Source: Smittium mucronatum (lineage: Eukaryota > Kickxellomycota > Harpellomycetes > Harpellales > Legeriomycetaceae). Taken from it: 64,000 nucleotides of DNA. Shown here piece after piece: positions 39,399 through 55,300 of this stretch. Location of the stretch: positions 95,365 through 159,364 of the forward strand of contig LSSL01001163.1 in the NCBI GenBank assembly GCA_001953115.1, written 5' to 3'. Every line of letters starts with the position of its first letter. The first letter of the stretch is position 1. The translations under genes and the position numbers were made by a program. The notes beneath the pieces were generated by a model. That model was given only the letters and a program-made list of their open reading frames with translations, did not search any database and was not told the origin of the DNA.

Positions 39399-40041
39399 GG
39401 GTGATTTGCTATAAAAACTAGTAATAACCAGAATTATAAAAGAATATATTATCAAAATACTAATCAATAAATATAGTGATATGGTTGACATTATTAAATA
39501 TTTTCCAACAATTAGCCAATAGTATAGATATTTTGACCATTTTTATTTTAATTGTTCAAAAAGCTGGGCGAAGCTTTTCAAGATTGACTTTTTTTTGACA
39601 CATAAACCATTGGCCACAAAAAAATCAACTATAGCCAAACCAATATATGGGAGGTTCTCTTATAGATCCAAAACCTCCTTATTGAATTTTTACTACCTTT
39701 CTAACTTTGAAATTTAAATTTACAAATATTAATCTATTGGGTAATCTGATATATTAATCAATTTAAATGTTTTCTATTGGTAGAGTTTAAAATTAATATA
39801 TATTTTTTATCATATTTATTGGCACGGTAAGATTAAATTAAATCACGGCCAATTGTTTGTATAATAAAAAATATGGTCCTTATAAGAATCTCCCATATCT
39901 GGAAATGCATGTTAACTATAATTAGTTTACAATATTTTACCAATAGAAGATTACTTTTGTTTTTCCAACTCCAGAATACTCAATAAGTTTTTACTTTTCA
40001 TAGCTCCGTATTTCCAAATTAAGAAAGAAGTAAATTTTCAA

Positions 40042-40076
40042 CTGGGAGGTGTTCTCTCTAAAAGAGAATCTCCCAG
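40042..40076. repeat. Hairpin-forming inverted repeat
   Basis: CTGGGAG and TTCTC on the left pair with GAGAA and CTCCCAG on the right around a short loop. The right arm contains AGAATCTCCCA, which also occurs at 39885-39895 and 40405-40415; a near reverse complement lies at 39648-39658. Confidence 0.75.
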
Positions 40077-40340
40077 CTGTAACATTACCAATTCTGCGAT
40101 AAAAAATAACTGTAACAGTATAACCGCTAAATTTTCAAATTAGGAAGTTGGTATAATAAATGTCCATTTTTGGAAATGATCTTTCACTCTTTATTTATCA
40201 ATTGGATACATTTGAATTTCTATCATTATCTAGCCAATAAATGCTGAAGAACATATTCAATGAATGTTTTTTTATATTTCGCTAAAAGAGAAGCTCTTGT
40301 TAATTTTATTTCTGATTACCCATAAGAATGCCAATTGCCT

Positions 40341-43300
40341 CTTGGATATATTTCCAAATTAGGGAGGTAGTTATAAATTAATAGACAAGCGTCCGTCCAT
40401 ATTTAGAATCTCCCATCTAATTATAAAGGACCTCTCAAAAACAATATTTAAATGAATTATTAAAACTGATTGTTTTAATCGATTAATAAGCCTCTCAAAA
40501 CTAATGCTGATAGAGAAGGGTACTTAGAGTGTTCAGAATTCGCGGACTTTGGTTGCTTGAAATAAAACCTCAAAAACCAAAAAGATTTTTTGACATCTAG
40601 TCGAGCTTATCATAGACTAAGAGTGAAAAAATAGCCTGAGTTTAAAGTTATTAAATTCCAACTCGTTTTTTTATTCTAAATCAAAATAATGTATTATATT
40701 CCAATTTAATTTACAAAAATAAAAGGCTTGTCACTTCAGGACCAGCTATGCTAAACCTGTCTTAATTTTAGATCGATTCAAGAATTATTTTAAATATCTA
40801 AGCTTTAATTACTTTTTAATTTATCATCGAATAGAAAACTTTTCATTTCACAGATGAATGATTCAATGCGTTTAGTACCCGGAAAAGGCTATTTTTTGAA
40901 AACATTATTTAATTATTAATATTCTTTAACTCTACGATATATGGACTATTTAGTGCTATTATTTATTCCAATATTTATTATGCTTCCATTTTCATCCAAG
41001 GGAATCTTGTAACGTATTGTTTATATCATTTATTTATCAATATTTTTATTTTAAAAGTTTAGAAAATTGCAGTAATTAGCTCGTGTTTCAAAAAAAAGAA
41101 TTACCATCTAAAAACTAATTCCTTTTTGAATCCTTTTTTTTCAAAAATATGTTCGTTTCGAGGCATCTAAAATTTTGTTTATTAAATATGAATCTACAAA
41201 AGTTATTGCAAGTTATATTTTTTTAGAATTGATATTCTTGGATGAACTATATTAAATATCTACCAAAAAGTTTGAATTACATTTCTTTAAAAAATTCATG
41301 CAAATTTTACTATTTTTATTCACTACTTAACCCCTTCTTTGAATGGACGACTATTTCTCGTGAAATTCTATGCTTAAAAACTACGTTGTTCAATTTTCAG
41401 ATAGGTTCATTTAATTTATTTTGAATGCGATGATGAAAGTTATAGCTAATTTTTTAAAAAATTACATTAAATTGGACTACATAAGAACTACTAAATAAGA
41501 GTGGGTTAAGGCGATATAAATCAAACCTCAAAATAATTTTCTTGAAAAATAAATTCGGTTGTTATTTTTTATCAGCTCAATACCACTTTTCAGAGGAAAT
41601 AAAACTGAATAAACTTATGATTAATAAATTTATAAATAATAAAAATTTGGTGGACCTATTTGACATTTTTTTTCTCCTGGGTTAAATTGAATATGTGTAT
41701 CTTAAAAGAATGTTCAAATCTCCCCAATGTTTTTCCTTTTTTTAAAAAAAGTAGTGTTACTTTTTTCTGTTGTTAATTTGAAGCTTTCGGCAATTTACAA
41801 GGAAACCCTTTTCAAGAACTTGAAAAAATTCCCAATGATTAAAAAACAGCTAAAGTTACGGTGAGGTCTAAATTAATTTTTTTGAAAAAAGTTTGAAAAT
41901 ATTCTAAATATTTATATAATTTTTAAAAATACATCTATATAGAGAAGAGAGGGTTGATTATCAATACAAAAAATAAGACTTTATGATAAAATTAATAAAA
42001 CCCTCCAACTTATGAATCTTTTTGGTTTATTTAAAAACAGAACTACTATTAATAATGCTAAAAAAAAAATTCAAATTCAACAAATTTAATCGACTTCATT
42101 ATTAAATCAGAAGCTCCATACATTTTCTCGAATTAATTATGAAAAAAATAAAAAAATATACAAATTAAATAAGAAATTATTTAGAAATTATTTTTGACTG
42201 TTTCTTTCTTTAAAATGTAAAATTTGAGTGGAACTTGATTCTGAATATTTATATCCTGAATATAAAATATAGAAAATTTTAATTAAAAAAACAATATCAC
42301 TCTAAAAGATTTAAAAAAAAATTCTTATAATGGGATATAGTAAACTAAATAAATAAAAATTATTTGTAAATTTTTCGCATATATTTTATACTATAAAAAA
42401 CTCCCATAATCCTTTAAGTTATGATATTCTTTTGTTTGAAAACATAAAAAGATAACATTAAGAAATATTATATTTTATTATAAATAAAATAAAATATATC
42501 TCTGTGCCGGAAACATATTTTTTCATACTTTTAAGAAAATTTAACCCTGAAAAGAATTGAGTAAAATTTTATATCAGAGATTTTGTTATGTAAAAGGTTT
42601 TAAGATCGTATTATAATTTTAAAAAATATTTAAATCTTTAAAATATGACAAAAAAAATTTATTTGATGAACTTTTTTGAAAGCTCTATTAAATTTTTTTT
42701 TTGATTAGTATACTGATTTAAGAGTTTTTATTAATCATTTGAGTAATAGAAGATAAAAATATCCATATTTTAAGTAAATATTTCTTATGATTTGAATTTC
42801 TTTTTTTAAAAAAATAAACAACAAAACTTAACTAAATTAATAACTTTTTTAAATCTCTGTAATTTTTTACTAAAAATCTCTGAATTCTTAAAAAGTCGAT
42901 AAAGTATTATCACTTTTTTTTTAATTTAAAATAATACCCAGTAATAAAAAACTATATTCACCATTTTTTCAAATTATTTCTAAATCCAATAATTTAAAAT
43001 AAATAAAATTAATTAAAACTACAGAATTTTTTTTAGCGTTATTTCGAAATTTTGCGATTCTTCATTAAATTCTATTTTCAATTAATAAAAATAAAACTTC
43101 ATTGAATTAACAGAAATCTAAATTTTTACCAGATTTTTTAATATTTTAAATAGAAAAAAACTAACTGGTATGGTCCAAAAATTTCTGAAATATGTATATA
43201 TAAAGTAATTACCCAATAAAATTTTATCATATACAAATCTTGATTATTTCAAGATTATTTTTTATTAAATTTTTTTTCTGTTAATATTTATGTCAATTTT

Positions 43301-46300
43301 TATAACATATTTAATATCTTTTGTGCCAATTATTCTACCTGTCTTAGATTTAAAAACCCAATCAGTTCACACAATTTATTTTTTCTCCGCTTATAAATCT
43401 TATTATCGTGGTTATACAATAACTATTGTGAATTTTAAATCTCTTTTTTTGCTTTTGAATCTATAAATAGTTTCTAAGAGAAAAGGGAAAATTTTTACCT
43501 ACTTTTCGTTAGAAAATTAAGATTTTTTAAACTTATTTTTTCCAATTAATTTAATTAAGATGATTTTCGATTTAAAATTTTTTTAAAGAAAAATATAAAA
43601 AAAATTTTTTTTCCCATAATTTAATATTTAAAAAATATTATCGGTATATAGTAAAAATATAAACTTTGAATCATTGTTAAACGATTATGGCTACACCAAT
43701 TTGAAGTTATATTTTTTGTTAAATAAAAAAAACCACATGAACATTTTATTTCAGTTTAAGTTATTGGATTATATAATTTGATTTGTTTTAAGTAGAATAT
43801 ACAAGATTTTTTTTTGTTATAGCTTAATTCAATAAAATATATATTTTTTAAAAATATAGGTTTGAAAACAATATAGAATTAAATATTTTATAAATTTCAA
43901 GGAACTAAATACAAAAAAACTATAAATGAAATAATTCAAATTTTAACATGATTATAATTTTTTTCTAAGACTGAAATATAATTGAAAATTTTTCAATAAA
44001 AAAATTTGAATTATTTTAAGGGGAGCTATCCAGATTATACCAGCGTTCAATAAAACGCCTGTGATCTTTATTCAAATTCATAATAAAAAAAATATTTATA
44101 AAGCAAATATATATTTTTTGGTTTATTAATTAGTTAAATTTTTAAGTTAGACAAGACTTACATCAAAAAAAGATTAGTATTTATTTTTCTAGAAAAAATT
44201 AATGAACAGATTTAACTTAACTATTCTATTTACAAAGAAAATTAATTTATAAAAAAATACGGTAATTTTCATAAATAATAACTGATATAAGATTTAATCG
44301 GAAAAATAATAGGTGATTAAAATTATCATAGCTAATTATTATTTTGGTGAAAACCTCAAAAGATTTTAATATCAAACAGTAAGCCAAATAGTATCAATAT
44401 CGACGTCGCAAAAATTTCTCATAGATTTGTGAACATAAAAAGAATTGAATATATATAAAAAATCAAATTATTGTTCCAATTTCAGTTTTAAGGAGCAATT
44501 TATATTAATAATGAGCAAAAAAAAAAGCAATTTAGAATTACATATTTATAACCCCCCCCCCATTATCAAATAAATAAAATAAAGATTATTATTTGAATAA
44601 AAAATTAATTGGTTTAGTTGTCTTATAAACTATTATAAGTTTTAGTATATTAGAATTTGATAAATATTTTACTAGAAATAATTTCCATTTTAATTAAAAC
44701 TATTGAAAATAAAAAAGATGGAAGATTTATAAATATAGGGACATTGTAACAAAAAATTACGGTTTGTCATTTTATCTTCAATTATATGGATCTTAAGAAG
44801 TTTAAAAAATGCATAAATAATTATAATAAACTTATAAAACAATATAAAATGAAAATTTGTGTTTAGAATTATTAAAGATAAATTGTTTATTAGTTTTTGA
44901 GATATTTTTCCTAATAAATATTAAAAAATAAAATTGAAATATCATATTTGAGATTATTTCCTAGTTTTAATGAAGTTTTTTTTAGATTAATTTGATATAT
45001 TTTATTAAATTTGTTATAAATGATGAAGATTGATAGAATATTGAAATAAATTACAATATTCATTATTATCCGTATATAATGATTTATAATATAAAACTTT
45101 AAAAAAATAGTTGGTTCAAAAATCAAAAATTCACTTATTTAACTTATAAATTCGATTTTTTATATTTTTAATGAAATTTATATCAATTACTCTTTCTTTT
45201 TTTAAAATAACTTATAAGTTAATTTTTATTAATAGAATAGAAAATTCCTAAAAAAATAGCTATATTTTTAATTTGTCATACGATGTCAACTCAATAAAAT
45301 TTTAATAATGAGATCGTATTTTTATTCGAATAAAAATATCTCTTATTTATGACTCGCTATATTTTTTTCTTTTTTAATATTTTTTAATATTTTTATAACA
45401 TTATTAAGTTTATATTTAAATATTGAATATATGAAAAATAAATTAAAATCCTTTGATTTATTATTTTAGAAATATATATAATTATTATTTTCATAAATAA
45501 AACTTTTTTAAAAATTATTTCAAAAAAAATACTCTAAAAAATGAATTTAGTGGGGGTTTTATTTGGACTATTTGTAAAAAAATATTAAAATAAGGAGAAA
45601 ATTATATCAGAAATAATAATAATATAAACCATTAAGCTACGAATAAGACCCTAAATTTGTATCAAATGATTTTTATATAGGAATTAAAAAAAATCATTCG
45701 GATTTTTATTTACTTTTTTCCATCAATCCCCACCTAATATTTGTTTAAAGTATCTTTTTTAGGCTAAAATATTTTATTACTAGATATTTAATCTGTATTT
45801 AATTTCATGTAAAAATCGGATTAAATCTTAATAAGTATTTCAATCCATTTTTATTTATTAATTTATAAACATCTTAATTTACTGATGATGTTAACTGGAG
45901 AAGATATCCAGATTAATTACATTAATTTCTGTTTGATCTATTATTGACCTAAATTAAATTTTAAAATCCATTTGAATGATATTAAAACATATTTTATAAA
46001 AAATTAAAAAAATATTTAGTCATATTATGAAGCTGACGTTTTAAAAATGGAAATAGAGCTATCTATTATAAATTATTTCGCCATAAAATCGGATCTGATG
46101 AAAATATTGAGCTTCAAAAATATATATTATTTATACCCTGTACCATAAAAATCATAATAAGCTACCGGTTTCATAAAATGTGAGATTTTTCTGATAATCA
46201 TTAAAATGTTTTAGTTTTATATTTTTTTTTAAATTTTATAGGAAAATTAAGTTTAAAGTATACTTAAAACGGATTTTATAAATCTTATAAAATATTTAGA

Positions 46301-49300
46301 ATTTTTTTAAATTTATCAATTTATTTACTAGAAAAAGTGTTTTATATATTGACCAGGAAATTTTTCCGTTCAATAAATTGATTTTTATTTATTTATTTTT
46401 ATATATATATTTTTTTCTTAAAGTCAATTTTTTTTAAGAGTTCAGAATTTTTTAAACCTTTTTAATAATATATGCAATATTTATCTTTTTTGATTTTCCC
46501 TAAAATCTCATTAATACTCGAAAAAAAACCCTATATTAAATTTAATTAAAGATGAATGTGTTTTTGAAATTTTCAATCATACTAAATATAATTAGATTAT
46601 AATATTTTTTTGTGGTTTGGGAGCTTGCTTAATTTATTTCCAATTAATAAATATTAAATTTAAAATGTTATTCTACTATTTTTGTATAAAGAAAAAATAA
46701 AAAAGTCCCTATTTGGTAGACTTCTATTTGAGGGAAGTCAATACTTCAAAGTTTAGAAGCTCTAAAATCCATAAAATAATCTCAAAAAAAGGTCGTGTTA
46801 AAAAAAATACTGATTTCAGCATCTATAGCTTATTATACGATGATTATATCGATCGATGATCAAGGTTTTCTGTATTTTTTTTTATTAGACCTTTTAAATT
46901 TGAACTTTAGCTAAGATATTACATATTTTAACGTTTTTTTTTAGTTTAAACAATAATTTTACGTAAATTTACAGTAATAAAGTGATAAATCCTAATTGAT
47001 GAAATTTTAGGGAAGGTTTTTTGACTTTTTTTCTGTTTTGATTCACGTCTTTTTTTAATAAAAACAATATAGTTAAAATTATAATTTTATTTTAATTGGG
47101 ATAATTCAATTTTAAGTGAGGATGGTGGTGGATTCGGTATTTTTTTAGTATGATTTTCTAAGACTTTATCTATAAATAAAAATTATTTTTGCAAAAATGA
47201 CTAGATTAGATATTTGAATTATATTTAATATACCTTCTATTTACACATGATTGAAAGGGTATTTGAAATTATATCAAAAAAGAGTGTTAACCCAAGAACT
47301 AAGTACATTCAAGTTTCAAATTTTTATATTTTTTAATTTTTTAGTTAACAAATTTCGTATAAGGATTTAAATATCATGTTATGAATTTCTATGTATGAAA
47401 ATTTGAAAGTTTTATAAATAAATGGTCCGAGTTTAAAAATATTATGCAAAAAAAAAACTCTTCAGATATTTTCACACTTTAATTTTCTCCAAACTTCAAA
47501 AATTTTCTTTTATCTTTTAAAAAAACGAAATAATCATTTTTTTTTTTTGAATTATTAAGGTATTTATCAAATCTAAAATAATTAAGTAAATTATTCTTAT
47601 ATGAGGCGGAAATTTAAGATTTTTTCTTTATTTTTATACTAATGGTTTTAAAATCTCGAAGAATTGAATATTAAAATAATTTTTTAATTCGAATTTATAG
47701 TTGTTTTTTTTAAATAAAGGAAATGATCCAAAATATATTTTGTTTTTTTAGGAGGAGAAGAATTTTTTTAATCATTTTTCAACCAATACATATATTTTTT
47801 TAAAAAAACCATTTAAAGTTGGTTCTATTTTGGTAAAACGAGAATATAAACATATTTTTTGCTTAAAGATCTAATACTCGTCCCACTTTTATCCTAATAA
47901 AGAATTACTTTTTTTTCACTATTTACATGATGATTTAATATGAGAAAAACATCAATAGTATAATATAACTTGCTATTTTAAACCAATAAATATATTTAAA
48001 ATCTGAATTAGATTTATTTATTAGTTTTTCGGTCGTAATTAATTAACTAATATATATTATTCTTTTTTCAATATACTCAAACATCAATTTATAGTATCAA
48101 AAAATAAAAAAATTAGTAAGAGCAAATTTCGCGGGTAAATAGTTTTTTAAAATTCAGGTTTTACTTAAGAAAACATATAAAAATTTAAACCAAATAGAAA
48201 AATCGCGTGCAAGAACAATATTTAAAATATTAATATATATATATACAAAATACGATTAATTTAAGTGAACCAAACTTTTTTCTATAAAAAAACACAATGA
48301 TTAAATCAATTCTGTGAAATGTTTTTTGAAATAAAAAAAAATAGTAAGTTAATTCAATAAATAAAAATATTAAATTTTTTATATCATTTTTTTTATCAGA
48401 GATCTTAATATAGAAATAACCTATTAATATTTTTTGTGTTATATTGATTTTAAAAAACAGGGGCTTTTCTGTTTTTTATTCAAATTAAACCAATTAATAA
48501 AAATTGATAAAGAAACTAAAAAAAAAATCACAATGATTATAAAAATAAACCAAAAAATATGGATTTTTATATATATTTATATATTTTCGAGAATAAAAAT
48601 TTAAATAGTGCTTTCAATAATGCGTATCATCAATCTCTCTTAAATTTTTTTTATCAAATTGATTAAGTAATATATTGATATTTGAAACTCCCAAAATTTT
48701 ATATTTTATAATGTTCTCAAAATCATTACAAATAAAAGATTGAAATATTGTCTTTTTTCAAATATTACTTAATTTTTTTTTTTTCTTGTAGTTAAAATTT
48801 ATTTTTTTCAGTTTCTTAAATTTTGATTAAGAGCAATGTATGAATCAATGAAAATTACAAATATCTTATAATTATAAAAATTGATTTTTTATTGATTTCC
48901 ATTTCATTAAATCGATTCAGCGGGATTTTTTGCAAAATAAAATCCAGAAGAACTTAAATTCTTATTAAAATAGAATAAGAGATATCCAATCTTATAAAAC
49001 TCACCTAAAACCCGGTTGACACAAAAAAAAAATACAAATAAGTTAGTTTTACTTCCTAGAAAAAAATTCATAACATCTTTTTTATCTGAAATAATTGCTC
49101 TAAAAATTGGAAAAAAAATTGAATTGATAATTAGAGAATAAGATTTAATATTGGATGGAAATAAAATATTGAAAAATATTTATATTAATCAGTCATTTTT
49201 TTATCCTTTATCTGTAAAGCTATAAATAGAAAAAACGATATATAATTGAATTTTTTTTCAGGTATTTTATTAGTATTATTTATTTATTACGGTCATGGGT

Positions 49301-52300
49301 AGAAAATGTTACAAATTAAATTTAAAAGTAAGTATTAATGTATATATAAAAAATAAGATTTAAAGGTTCAATTTTTTTTTTAAAAGCCCTTTATCTGAAA
49401 TTATTGAGTTTTGTGTAAATATGTTTTAATTGATTAAATAACTCAGAATTTTTTTTTTTTTCAATAATGAATAAAAATAAAAATAATAGTAATACTTATG
49501 AGAAAAGTGTAAAAGGATAAATTTTCTTTTTTTAAATAATAATAGTTTAAAAAAATATCTTATGATAAAAATTACCAAATAAAAAGCAACGCATCATTTT
49601 TAAATTTTTAATATTAAAATAGCATACTGTTTGATTTAAATATTGAATCACAAAAAAAATAAGAGTATTGAATTAATAATAATAAGAAGCGGTTAAAATC
49701 TAATATATATATATATATATATATATTTTAATTCTACCCTTTTCCTGTAAATTTTTGTCTATTCTTTGTTTTGAAGCTTTATTTTCATATTTATACCGTT
49801 TTTATATTATGTATTTGGTTGTGAGAACAATGTGGATTTTGTTATTAAGTGTTGGCTTCGAGACCTATGTTATTTAAGCTAAAATATGTTTATTATCTAA
49901 TTTTTTAATAAAAGACAAATAGGTCCTCGAAAATTACTTTTTAATATAATTCAAAAATATATTTTTAATTTATCTAAAAATTTATAAATGTATTTTTTTT
50001 CTCTCTAATATTTAAAACAAAAAATCAATCTAGATAAAGCCAAAAATTAATTTATTTAGTCTATAAATTTGAGAAAAAGTAATATAAATCATTATAATAA
50101 TGTACTTTAACATGGTTTTATTAGATTATCAATTCAAAATAAATCGGTAAAAACTGAGTCAAAAAAATATAGTAATGTATTTATTAAATTAACACGATTT
50201 CGGTGGTTTTTTTAAAGCTCTTAATTTTGAAATAAATAATATGAAAAATATTATAAAAGCATTTTTAAAATCAACTTTTCAATTACAAATTTAGAATAAA
50301 AAATGTTGAATCGGAAATCCGTTTCTTTAAATAAAAGATTAAAAGTTACTAAAATTAAAAATATAGGCACTTTTATTTAAATATTTCCTTGAAAATATAA
50401 ATTATAACACGTGAAGCAAAAGAAATTTATTAAAAATATCTAATTTTACAATTACCCCATTTTTTTCAAAAAAAACTGTTGAAAGTTTAGTATTAAAATA
50501 TTTTTAACTAAAGCCCCCTTGAACATAATTTTATTGATATTTTTGGGATTCGTTCAAATTATATATCATAATAGTGATAGATATTTGTGCAAATAAAACT
50601 CATGAAAATTTTGAAGAAAATCTATTGTATCTAATAGTCCCAAAATGAATAATTTCCTTGTTTTTTACATAAAAATATCATTAATCCGACAGAAGAGCAA
50701 TAATTATGCAATAAAAATTTCGTGTTTTTATAAATACCTTTCCCTAAGAAATCAAAAATTTAACCCAGTATTTTAAAAGCAAAATTTACTCTTGGAATTA
50801 ATAAGTATATAAGAATAATACCATTAAATGTAATTTGATGTGAAGAGTAACATAATTTTATTTATATTTTAATTTTTAGCATAGATTTTTTCTAGAAGAT
50901 CATATTATACTTTTTTCACGCCAAATATATACCCAAAAACTCGTATAAATATTTATTTATGAGGATACAGGTTTTTTGAGTTTGGACTCTGTAAAAAAAA
51001 ATCATTCAAAAAAATACACATCTTGAAATTTTCAATTGTTTGTTTAATATTTATAACGCAAATAAAATTGAAATAATTTTGAACAATATTTTCTTTTTTA
51101 TCTCTAAATGTGTTTAATTTTCCCTGAATAATTTTAATTTGGATTCCTTTTAACCATTTTAAAATATTATAAACATAGTATAATTTAGACTCAGGAAATA
51201 TCTTTATAGGGAAAACGATTCTCAATTAGTGCAAATTTAAATAAATGCAAAAAATTTGAAGCTAAATATTCAATTAGAATAAAGTGAAAAATTTTGTGAA
51301 ATTATTTTTCAATTTTAAACAAATGTAAAATAAAAATTAAAAAATTGTTTTATGAAAATAGTTGTACTCAATATCAATAGATCTCAAAATCATCGTTTAG
51401 CACAATAATAAAATGGTCACACATTCAAATTCAAATAAAAAAGAAAAAAATTCTGTCAGCTTAAAACTCATGCATAAAATATAAAAATGTGACAATAATA
51501 GTGGATATGTGGTTTCATCTACATTTATAATTTTTGATAAACTTTATTTTATCGCCAATTTTAATTTGATTATACTGAACTGAGTTTAGGTCATTTTTGT
51601 TTCTTATTCAAGATATATTAATGGAAATTTCAATTTTTTTATTTACCCATGATTTTTTAAGAAAAATTAATAGCTTCCTTCTAGATTTATAACTTTGATT
51701 TTTTGCAATAGAGCTATAATATATATATATATATATTGATAATAGTTCATCAAATGACCTGCTAGATACATTTATTTTGAAAAAATAACCGAATATTAAA
51801 AAAAAAACATTATTATTCTAACAATTCATATTTTTCAATTCTGGTCTATTTACAGCAAGCGGAAACTCATTATTATCAAAAGATAAATTTTTTTACTCAA
51901 TTAAAATAAGGCAGGTCCGAATTTCTCTTAGATTTAAATTTATCTTTTTCTCAAAATAAAATAAAGAATTGGAACTTATAAAGAACTTGAAGGGGAAAAC
52001 TACTAAATTGTTAGGTTAAATAAAAGTAAGCTCGAAGGTGAATTATTAATTTATTTTTTCTATTAAATATATTATATGCATTTTTAGCTGGGGTTTAAAA
52101 ATTTTAAAAATATGATTCGAAAAAATTTGGAAGGAAAATATTTATTTTCCTAGGTTAATAAAAAGCCCAATGATTGGTCTATTAGATTAGAAAAAAATAA
52201 ATTTAACATTATAAAATTTAAAAATTATTCATTCACGAGTTTTTATATTATTATGATTAAATATTTTTAAACTTTCTAGTTTAAATTGATTAAAAAAAAG

Positions 52301-55300
52301 TCTAATAAAGTGGTGATATTTTTCTTGCTAATTAGAGAATATTAATAATATAAAATAATATCAATTAATTTTTTAGGACTTTTGGATGATTTTCAACTTC
52401 TCATATTTTATTTTATTATTATTATTTTCAAATTAATTAGTAATTTTTCAAATATATTTCAAACTTTTCACAATTGTGATTTACTTTGAATAGATTTTCA
52501 TTTTTTTTATTCAATTATTGATTATATTTACAAATGAGAATACTTATATCACTATTTTTTTGATTTAGAAACACAATATCAAATAATTTTTAAATAAAAC
52601 ACAGAGTTTAAGCAACTAAAATCATCAATTATTAATATTTAATCAATATATAAATATATATATATATATTACATGTTTTATTTCTATAAAATATTGATTT
52701 TTTTCCCAGGAAAAAAATTGGCAGAGCATACTGCGAGATCGAAAAATATATTCAAACACTTTCGGGTCATGTTAGACATAATTTTTATTCTCATTAAATT
52801 ATAAATAAAAATATATATTTCTTTAGTTTTAAAAATATATTTCGTTGAATCAAGTCTCTTTATACTAAATTTTATTTAAAAATAAAAGATTCGCTCATTT
52901 AATATGATTTTTATTTGAATAAATTTATTGAATTTTCCTGTATTTGATATAATTTATCCGGAGCCTAATGGAAAAAACTTACCACAGCGCAAGTATTCGA
53001 AAAATTAGTTATTTTATATTATAAATTTTTGAAAGATAATTATAATTGGTCGTCATTTTTTCCCCTATAATAAAAATAGGCGTAATTTTAGTAACTAAAT
53101 TGAAAATATACTAAGTTCAACTATCTCTAAAAGTGATTCTAATTTAGTGGAATTAAATTATCATATTTGATGAAATAATTATGATTATACTAAGCCAAAA
53201 ATTTAGATGTTTTTTATAATTATATATTAAGAATAATAAAAAGAATTTCTTATAACAATAAATTCGTTGTGGAATATAAAAAAATGTTATTTGAAATTAA
53301 AATCTAAATATTATTAGACTTATGGGGGTTATAGTTGTTAGAGACACACATTATTAAATTATCGAAAGGATTTTTTTTCATTTTTATAGACACATAACTT
53401 CAAGATTTGGGAGATTTTTTTTTTCATTTTTCGATGCATAATATTGCATTTTTGAGTTATTAATTTTCATGTTCGGAGAAAATTTCTAAATTTTAATGAT
53501 ATAAATTGATATGTGGTTTTAATCTTTGATCCTGGATTTATATAAAATTTTTATTGATTATGATTTTGCCAATAACAAAACAACTCACGAGTAATTTCGA
53601 AAAAATGAAAAATAAAAATGATTAAAAAATATGATATCACTGTGATAGGAAGATACTTTATTCTTTTTAAAATTTCAAGCATATCCCAATATACATAAAT
53701 TTAGCTTAATTATAATCATGGTTAATGATAATAAGTGATTATTCTTTGAATAAGATATATTATTAATAATGTTTTATTAACACTATTGATTTAATTCACA
53801 AAAAAATTAGATATGTGTATTTCGATAGCTTTTAAAGTGATAAATATAGTATCTTGGATATTATATATCAATCTCTTTGGTTTACTTGAAATAATCTTAA
53901 TTATAGAATTTCTTTTATAAAAAAAATTAAGATATATGATTCAAAAAAAAAAATTGAAGTTACAATCAATAAAGTGGGGGGATTTCTAAATTAAAATTAA
54001 TATTACAATCATGTAATATAATCCCCCAAAAATGGGAACTCCCCCTAAATCATAAAATGAATTTCTCTAAAAAAAAGATAAATCTTTTGAAAATTTTATT
54101 AGTGTGTTTATAAAAATATAAATACGTGTTCCTGAAAATTTATATATCCGTAAATAATTATAGTATATTTTAATATTAGAAGAAATTTCTATTTTCTTTA
54201 TTGAAAAGTTTTAAATATTTTGGAGTTTTAACAAAAATAATTTTTTACTCATAATACAATACTGAAATAAAAGGGGAAATGAAAAATATATCAAAATTTA
54301 GAATTTTTCAGTTCTATTTTAATTAATATATATTTGATATAGACTATTTTTTAGATATAAAATTTAAAATTTAAAATTTTTTGTTTGTTTTTTACTTTGA
54401 GTTTTTTTATTGAATTTTTTTATTGAATTTTTATTGATTTTATAGAGGCAAAAATTATTACTTGTAAAATAAAATAAAGAAAATATGGTGTTTTACAGCT
54501 TATTATTTCAAAGCATTTAAAATCTAGATGTATTTTTTCCATAAATTAAATGCCATTTTATGATATTTTTTCCTTTTTTAAACATAAAAAATATACATTT
54601 ACTATTCTGATAGTATTAATATAATATTAGACACTTGGAAATCGGAATATAATTACATTAAATTTATAAATTTGTAAATTTTTACTACATCTTTTGTTAT
54701 TTATGCAAAAAAAGCATCAAATTTTGTATTATATACTCTCGAATCCGGGAAGAAAAATTTCCTATTTTAATTCATAATTTGAAAAATAGTGATACTTTTA
54801 ATTTTTATCAAATGATCAATGGTATGAAATTTTTAATTGTAATGTCAGTAAAAAAAATCATGTTTCTTAGAGCTTATTTTGAGCCTTTATGTATTTTACT
54901 AGTGCCTTATATCATCATTTTATGTAAGATTTTTGTTTTTGATGTGATTTTTTAGACTATTATCTTCCAATGGAGATATGAAATATATCTATTATTAAAA
55001 ATCAAGTGGCCATAAAACTATTAAATTACTAGAAGTTCCTCACTTTTTTGGATAGTTTTTGAAATAAAAATGAGTACCAATTTTATCTTGTCGAATTATT
55101 ATTTCTATTAAATCTTAATTGCCAAATAAATTCATAATATTTACTTGAAATCCTGAGTTTTAAGTGAGTGTGAATAAATGATAAATCCTAAAAATTAATT
55201 AAGGGTGTGCATTATGAATATAAAAACTTAATTAGGGGCGCTGGGATTTAAATAAGGAATTAAAATATACCAATTGTTATAAATTATTTATAAAATAAGA

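Larger units (their letters stand above)
37430..40340. repeat. CCAAT/ATTGG-dense zone upstream of SSB
   Basis: By eye I count 31 CCAAT or ATTGG pentamers in both orientations over about 2.9 kb, often extended to CCAATAG or TATTGG. Base composition alone would predict only a handful. Longer similar pieces recur, for example CCAATAGTGTT at about 37628 and 38008. The zone has no gene. It could be an old tandem or dispersed repeat or a CCAAT-binding-complex regulatory zone; see findings. Confidence 0.65.
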
